A stretch of 64,000 bases of DNA from Paramacrobiotus metropolitanus (taxonomy: Eukaryota > Tardigrada > Eutardigrada > Parachela > Macrobiotidae): positions 930,001-994,000 of the forward strand of contig NW_026570227.1 of NCBI RefSeq assembly GCF_019649055.1, read 5' to 3'. Shown in pieces: positions 58,747-64,000 of this stretch. Position numbers and translations under genes: made by a program. Under the pieces are notes generated by a model that was given only the letters and a program-made list of their open reading frames with translations, searched no databases and was not told the DNA's origin. Each line of letters opens with the position of its first letter. The stretch's first letter is position 1.

Positions 58747-59553
58747 TATTAATATTATTTTCTTTTTGTTGGTCACTCTTATGTCGGCTAATACTGGACT
58801 GTAGCAGATGTTGTTTGTGGGACGCTGTGGCAGTAAATGGTTGTACGGTGTACCAGTGTCGATTTCGGGGTAGTGTCAAATGCAGATCACAAGGCTGTTC
58901 TGCACTTTAGTCTTTAGTACCTCGAAATTTGTTCGCCAGTTACAAAAATTTTTTCGAGTTGATTTATGGCTTGTGCATATCAGTTGCAGTACACGACCAG
59001 TCGGTTTACAAGTTATAATAGTTCTATTCCATACGCATAATACAGAATGTTATTTAGAATAATTGTAGAAAACAATCAAAATAAATTGTTGCGTATGTAC
59101 ATACTTACTTTCTAGTAAAACTCAAGTCTCTCTAGTACTTTCCAATACTCTCTCAACTTTCTATTCTTTCACGGAAAACGTATGTACTTAATAATTATTT
59201 CTTCAAGTTCTGTAAAACAGTACAATCAATGTATTGCGCGAAGTTTGTACGTGCACTATGAAAAATCCTGTACATCAACAATTATTATTACAAAATTTAA
59301 TACAGTACTTAAGTGTTTTTGGCCATTGAGTGCTTACTTATTATGTTTTTTGTGCATGGCAACCGACGGAACATATTTCGGACATAATAATCATTTTTAG
59401 GCTCGTCCGCATTTAGTTCACATCAGAGCGATTCACTTTAAACATACTAAACTAGATTTACCATCCTGAAATTAACAACAGGTTTTCAGAAACTCAATTT
59501 TTACGTACTCTACAAGAACGCTGTACTTCTGTGTTACTCGAACGCTAAGGGAG
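58747..59553. other. GH3-like gene 3' flank and intergenic sequence
   Basis: An AATAAA at 59080-59085 could end the GH3-like transcript. ORFs up to 72 codons show no motif. Confidence 0.45.
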
Positions 59554-59966
59554 ATGAACGACAACGCAATCGTTCTTTTACTGTCGATCTCCATATATTG
59601 GACTGGAGGATTTGCGCAAGATGTATGTAAACGTGTCATCGCGAGCCTGCCATTCCGTTTACAGGCAAGCATGGGCTAATGGCTCTGTGATTACAGACCA
59701 GACCTTTACCGCCCCTATGCGCCCAACCATACACTTTTCCCATGAAGCCGAATCCTCCACCGCCTTCATCCATTATGAACGCGGGCTGCTACATCTACCC
59801 GGATATGTTCAACAGTCCAATGGATACATGCAGAAACCTAAAGGCTGCTGACAAACCAGACAAAAGTTATTTTTGGTGGTGCTGTGCGAAGTGGTCGCAA
59901 AATCCTCTTTGTGACGGACCACAATATCCGCCTGCGCGACCACTACCAAGTGCATTCAAAAAATGA
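59554..59966 (+). CDS. Small secreted six-cysteine protein, copy 1
   Basis: Exon 1 59554-59622 encodes a signal peptide (MNDNAIVLLLSISIYWTGGF then AQD). Exon 2 59697-59966 is joined in phase 0; total 112 aa. The mature part has a proline-rich start (MKPNPPPPSSIMNAGC) and six cysteines in the pattern C-x(22)-C-x(16)-C-x(20)-CC-x(10)-C approximately, with motifs YPDMFNSPMDTC, WWCCAKWSQNPLC and QYPPARP. AATAAA lies at 60060-60065. Its sequence partner is copy 2 about 0.8 kb downstream. I do not recognise the family. Secretion and disulfides are inferred; a structural, antimicrobial or signalling role cannot be told apart. Confidence 0.75.
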
Positions 59967-60733
59967 AGGCACTAATTTGCGCAGACGTGATAATAATTTA
60001 CATCTGTGCATAAGCTGTGTGCATGTATCTGTTTTTGAAAGGTCATGTACATCAATGTGAATAAAAGCGTTCATGATAATTTTGGCGATCATCCCTTCAA
60101 TTTCTCTACTAGCTACACCTTGCTTCTTATGCTGTAATCGTAAATATCATGAATATATATTCCTGAGTAACTTGTACAAAATAATGCTGCTTAGGTTCAG
60201 GCGCGGCATGACCCGTGCATTGCCCTTTCCTCCCGCCTTCACGCATTATTACGGTAACGTTCCGCTTTGTTGTACGTTCTAGGATAGCACTTATCCGTTT
60301 TGATATCGCAAGTTTCAGCGTGAAGGCGCCCTCCTACCAAAGCGTGTGTAATTGTAAACTGTCAGAAAAATGAAAAATAGTTGTCTGAAAAGTTTTAGGA
60401 TGCATTATGTTTTCTTGGCTGTTTTCCTACCGTACTACCAGGCCTTTATTTAATTTTTTATTATTATTTTATGTAAACTTATAAACCAGTGTATTACGTT
60501 TTTGCGCGTAGTAACCAGATTGAATTTGTGCAAAAAAATCAGCCTTTCTAAAACATTATTTAATGTTATTAAGTATTATACGAGGTAGTACTCGTATGTC
60601 CTTCATATTCCAGGCCCCCGTTCTCAGTTTAGCGCACTACAATTCTGACGTTGTGAAACCTGCAGAAGGTTTATCCTCTCTTTCCACGTACTTCTCAAAA
60701 GAACACTCTGAATTTGTGTTACTGACTAAGGAA
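59967..60733. other. Spacer between the two small secreted genes
   Basis: It contains the 3' end of copy 1 and the promoter side of copy 2; no gene is seen. Confidence 0.5.
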
Positions 60734-61117
60734 ATGAAAAACAACGCAGTCCTTCTGTTACTCTCGTTCTCTATATGTTGGATGGGCGGATGTGCGGAAG
60801 ATGTAAGTCAACTAATCACCGTACTTCTCGTACCGTGTACAAAGTTACAAACAACGAGGAATGTTGTGTGGTTGCAGACATTGTGCGCTTTACCTTACCC
60901 CTTCCGGTCCGATCCCCCTCCGCCCCAAAGAATTATGAATGCCATGTGCCACGTTTACCCGGATATGTTCAACAGTCCCCTGGAGACGTGCAAAAACCTG
61001 TATCTACTTGACAAGTCGATCTTCTCTTATTTTATGTGGTGTTGCTCTGTTTGGAGCCGGAACCCGTACTGTGAGAAAAATCAGTATCCACCCGCGCGAC
61101 CACAGAATAAAAACTAA
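60734..61117 (+). CDS. Small secreted six-cysteine protein, copy 2
   Basis: Exon 1 60734-60802 encodes a signal peptide of the same 23-codon length as copy 1 (MKNNAVLLLLSFSICWMGGC). Exon 2 60878-61117 joins in phase 0; total 102 aa. Shared motifs: LCALPYPFRSDPPPP, MNAMCHVYPDMFNSPLETC, MWCCSVWSRNPYC and QYPPARP. The cysteine order of the mature part is as in copy 1, and there is one extra Cys in the leader. Two AATAAA words follow at 61126 and 61132. ATG 60734 is chosen over upstream in-frame codons because it starts the conserved leader. Tandem duplicate of copy 1; function unknown. Confidence 0.75.
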   Translation: MKNNAVLLLLSFSICWMGGCAEDVSQLITVLLVPCTKLQTTRNVVWLQTLCALPYPFRSDPPPPQRIMNAMCHVYPDMFNSPLETCKNLYLLDKSIFSYFMWCCSVWSRNPYCEKNQYPPARPQNKN

Positions 61118-62730
61118 AAAAAATGAATAAAAATAAATCATATTCTGCACGGACGTGATAATATGTAACTCCGTCATCGCAGGTACTGTGCGCGATTTTC
61201 GCCAGAATGGTCACAATTACCACAGTAAATTAAGCGGTGATTCAGTATACTTTGTAATCTTCGTCTGTGTTATTTATTATTCGCGTTAAGCCCGTTTTGT
61301 AGTCTCTGTCACGACGTTCCCGCAGAGCGTACTACTTTTCAGGTCGAATAAAGCATAAAAAGATTTGGGTTGCAGACACTGCCAGAGTAAAAACTAAAAA
61401 CTTTGGTTGGCACGTGTTTTCACGCTGAACGCTGAAATGCATAATTCAGGAACTGATGAGATACTACAAAATCTGAACGAAACAACATACCCGAGTGGCA
61501 AAAGTTTGTACATAATCTACAGTTTGTATTACAACGAAAAACATTTGAGTTAAATTGTCTTAACACCAAAAGCCAAGGGGGTGTGATACAAAGATCAGCA
61601 GCCGTCGTCGTTGAACTTGGATGAACCAGACGCACACACAGACTTTTATGGGTACTGATCATTTCTGGACAATACCAAAAACCTTACAATTAGCGTCGTA
61701 CTGTTATCAGTACATACAAAATCTACGAAAATTATAAAAATACGATATGATTATTCCTACGAATTTATAGAACCACGAGTATAAGAAGTTAAGTAATGAC
61801 ATAAAAAAATAAAATTATTTTTGCTCAAACTTTTATTTAGCGCTTTCTGTAGCGCTTTCTGTACATGCATCCTGTAGGTCGAATTAGGAGCGTCGACAAA
61901 CAGCATATACCGGTTGTGCTGTTTTCGTTCATCCCAAGATGTTATTCGAAAGAATTTTTAATAATTCTAAACAACCACACGCAACGCCTGCAGATCGACC
62001 AGACTTCACCTTGGGAGCCTAATAGCTGATACTCCATCTGTACTTATCAGATCTCCAAAATCCATTTGTGAGCCCAGATCGCGCCCAAATCTCGCCGATT
62101 ACAAGCCCGTAGTCTAGCGATTGTCTTGTTCTCATGGTAAACAGTACACATGGAAATCCGTTTGTACTTTATCGTATGATCGCATTCGAAAGCAGCGCTC
62201 TAAATCTTTGTAACGAGTACAGTAGTGCTTTTCGTTCTATGGTAACCTGTAATCCTACATCATAGCATATCTCAAAGCGCAGTTAGCGGGAATTTCTTTT
62301 TTTAAACAATTTTTTTTATTTAGGTATAAATTCGTAGCAACATAAGCACCGAATGAACTACTTACTCCCTTCAAAGTGATAGTCACGTACACTATTTTTA
62401 ACACTACAAGGTATGCCTCGCGCTTCCGCACTCGGCCCTACCCCTTTGAAGGATAATATTAATTGACCACCCTATGATTTTCACTATATTTTAAAGATTC
62501 GTAATATTATGTGCAGATTTAAAGATTAGTAATACTATTATTCTATGAAATATACTAAATTACGGGAACAATACGAAAGAACGAACGATAAACTGATATT
62601 TCGACGATTTGGCTTCTCACGAAGGCTTATATAGTAGAATTTTTTTGAGTTTTGTTCCTCTGATTTTTGTTTTCCATCTGATTTTACAATTTTATAATCA
62701 GATTCTTATATCTATATGCAGCATTTGTAC

Positions 62731-62758
62731 TACATAGTACATAGTACATAGTACATAG
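62731..62758. repeat. Tandem repeat (TACATAG)4
   Basis: Four exact copies of the 7-bp unit, followed by a partial one. Confidence 0.9.
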
Positions 62759-62921
62759 TATGTATAAAAATTTAATATGTAACTACCGTACGCGATTAAT
62801 TATTATTATTGAACCAACAGTAGTCCAACTGCACTTGGGAGACTTTTAAGGCTATTGGAATTTATTTTTGGCATTTTGAAAATTTTATACTTTTTTTGGT
62901 TTGATTTCATGCGATAAAAGT

Positions 62922-62992
62922 TACTCATCTGCGAATCAAACCCAAGCTATACAGTTCAAAAGCCGAACGTATTACCCATCTGGCTATGGGCA
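62922..62992 (-). other. tRNA-derived relic (possible SINE head)
   Basis: On the minus strand TAGCCAGATGGG fits a pol III A box and GGTTTGATTCGC resembles a B box, about 35 bp apart, with CTTTTGA between them like a Lys-type anticodon loop. Stems pair poorly, so it is not a working tRNA gene. A decayed tRNA or tRNA-derived SINE is the most I can claim. Confidence 0.3.
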
Positions 62993-63437
62993 GATTAACA
63001 TAATATGTTATATGTACGAGTATAATGCATGTAGTATAAACGGTGGCTTTAAAAGTACCCGGTTTAAATTATAGTGTTATTGCTAACAATTAAATTAAAT
63101 CTCTGCGCTGTTACGCCACGAATCACGAGGGCGTGCCGCATGTCGTTCAGTCGTTGATTGGGCCGTACTCTGTATATGGCGCACTTCCTACAGTAGAATA
63201 ATGCTGTTTACCGACGGTATAAGGCTCGTACTTGTACTCGTATAAGGTTTAGTTTACCGGTACCCACACGGTGCGATGTTGTTTAATAATGTTTAATGTA
63301 CCTCTGTACTTATAGTTACCTCCTTACGCAATTACGCAATTTGCATACGCAATTTGCCACATTGCACTTGAAACTGAATTATTGCTCCTAATAAATGCAA
63401 ATAACGCTTGTCGAAACCGAACGGTGATTTCAGCATA

Positions 63438-64000
63438 ATGAGTGAACCCGAAATGGAGAACCTGAATGTGACGGATGAACCAGCTCAGGACTCTGTTAAA
63501 ATCACACTGCGCATTGCGGGCAGTAAAGTGGTGTCCGTAGACAAAGGCACTTTGATGGCCGAGTCGGCATATTTCGCCACCATGTTCACGGAAAATGTCA
63601 AGGAGAGCGACCCAACCAGCTTTGAGCTGGAGCTACCGGACAGCGTTTGCCTGGATACGGTTGTTAAATTGGTCCAAAATCTGGGACACAAAAGTTTCAT
63701 GCTGTCCTTCGAACGGAAAGACGCCATTAAAGTTTGGATCGCGGCGAAATACCTGCAAATGGAGAAAGTCGAGAAAATGACTGCCGACATCCGGAAGATG
63801 TGATGAAGCGACCGGAAAACGCTTTTCGTCTGTGGCGGTTGGCCCGTCGCCGCGATATGCCGGATCTGGAAATGCTAGCCGTTGGAGCGATTTTCAAGAG
63901 CGATTTCCGTGGTGCTCGGTTTGCCCAGGTTCCTGTATCGTGTTATATGGAGTTTCTGCGGTGTTCTACTAAGGAGGTCATCGATCTGTTGACGCACGAC
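63438..64000 (+). CDS. BTB-BACK (kelch-like) protein, 5' part, with an apparent frameshift
   Basis: From ATG 63438 the BTB domain reads VKITLRIAGSKVVSVDKGTL, MAESAYFATMFTENVKESD and LDTVVKLVQNL, then KDAIKVWIAAKYLQMEKVEK. The frame stops at 63801-63803 (TGA). The BACK domain continues at once in another frame: DVMKRPENAFRLWRLARRRD then MLAVGAIFKSDFRGARF to the window end. The reading resumes by stepping back one base near 63798, so either a base is missing or the gene is broken. BTB-BACK proteins of this layout usually continue with kelch repeats, which would lie beyond the window. Likely role: CUL3 adaptor, by family only. It is unlike the BTB genes at 38-54 kb in both sequence and absence of a MATH-like domain. 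Confidence 0.7.

Larger units (their letters stand above)
61118..63437. other. 2.3-kb gene-free region
   Basis: No supported ORF. It contains a repeated AGCGCTTTCTGT (about 61840-61860), a 7-bp tandem repeat (62731-62758) and a tRNA-like relic (62922-62992). Confidence 0.5.

Noticed and set aside
62922-62992. Working tRNA-Lys gene
   Set aside because: A- and B-box-like words exist but anticodon and T stems do not pair; kept only as a relic.
1-64000. CRISPR array or bacterial contamination
   Set aside because: No regularly spaced repeats; genes have spliceosomal introns and eukaryote-specific domains throughout.

Overview
The window is eukaryotic nuclear DNA, almost certainly from a small invertebrate with compact genes. 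Coding exons are split by short GT-AG introns of about 50-700 bp, and reading phases match across nearly every splice junction I traced. There is no operon structure, no bacterial promoter or Shine-Dalgarno logic, and no rRNA. SPOP-like MATH-BTB genes, eIF4G-like genes and secreted LRR genes in tandem, all in a gene-dense layout, make a tardigrade (eutardigrade) my best guess. That is inference and is not shown by the sequence.

Region 1 (1-37.6 kb) interleaves two expanding families. (a) Five copies of a secreted gene built from two LRR-like, cysteine-flanked modules: LRR1 about 1-1792 (-), LRR2 5562-7573 (-), LRR3 10017-12066 (+), LRR4 23149-25282 (-), LRR5 26613-28705 (-). In each copy the two modules sit on separate exons joined at a phase-1 junction, and in LRR1, 4 and 5 a 61-bp exon carries the signal peptide. 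LRR2 and LRR3 are arms of a large inverted duplication. LRR1 and LRR4 carry frameshifts. (b) Five copies, all on +, of an eIF4G-like gene with MIF4G and MA3 domains. Copies 1-3 (3.3-4.6, 14.5-16.0, 16.3-20.0 kb) are decayed. Copy 4 (30228-33796) is an intact 12-exon gene with TWO tandem MIF4G modules plus MA3 (711 aa). Copy 5 (34599-37583) is an intact 9-exon gene with one MIF4G plus MA3 (613 aa). Two 5'-truncated LINE-like relics, a fold-back MITE, a possible solo LTR and several palindromes lie among them.

Region 2 (37.7-54.7 kb) is a direct tandem duplication of a unit of about 8.5 kb. Each unit holds a relic of the last eIF4G-like exon (+) and two multi-exon genes on -. Gene D encodes MATH-like/BTB/BACK twice in one chain. 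Gene C encodes MATH-like/BTB followed by two BRCT domains that resemble the C-terminal BRCT7-BRCT8 pair of TopBP1. D is intact in unit 1 and broken in unit 2; C is frameshifted in unit 1 and intact in unit 2, so the duplicates have decayed in a complementary way.

Region 3 (54.7-64 kb) holds a tiny putative membrane peptide gene, a GHDC-like GH3-domain gene with local frame breaks, two tandem two-exon genes for small secreted six-cysteine proteins, and the 5' part of a BTB-BACK (kelch-like) gene with an apparent frameshift, cut by the window end.

The most unusual item is gene C: a SPOP-type CUL3-adaptor architecture (MATH-BTB) carrying a TopBP1-type tandem BRCT in place of a conventional C-terminus. 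A phosphoprotein-directed ubiquitin-ligase adaptor is a reasonable but untested reading.
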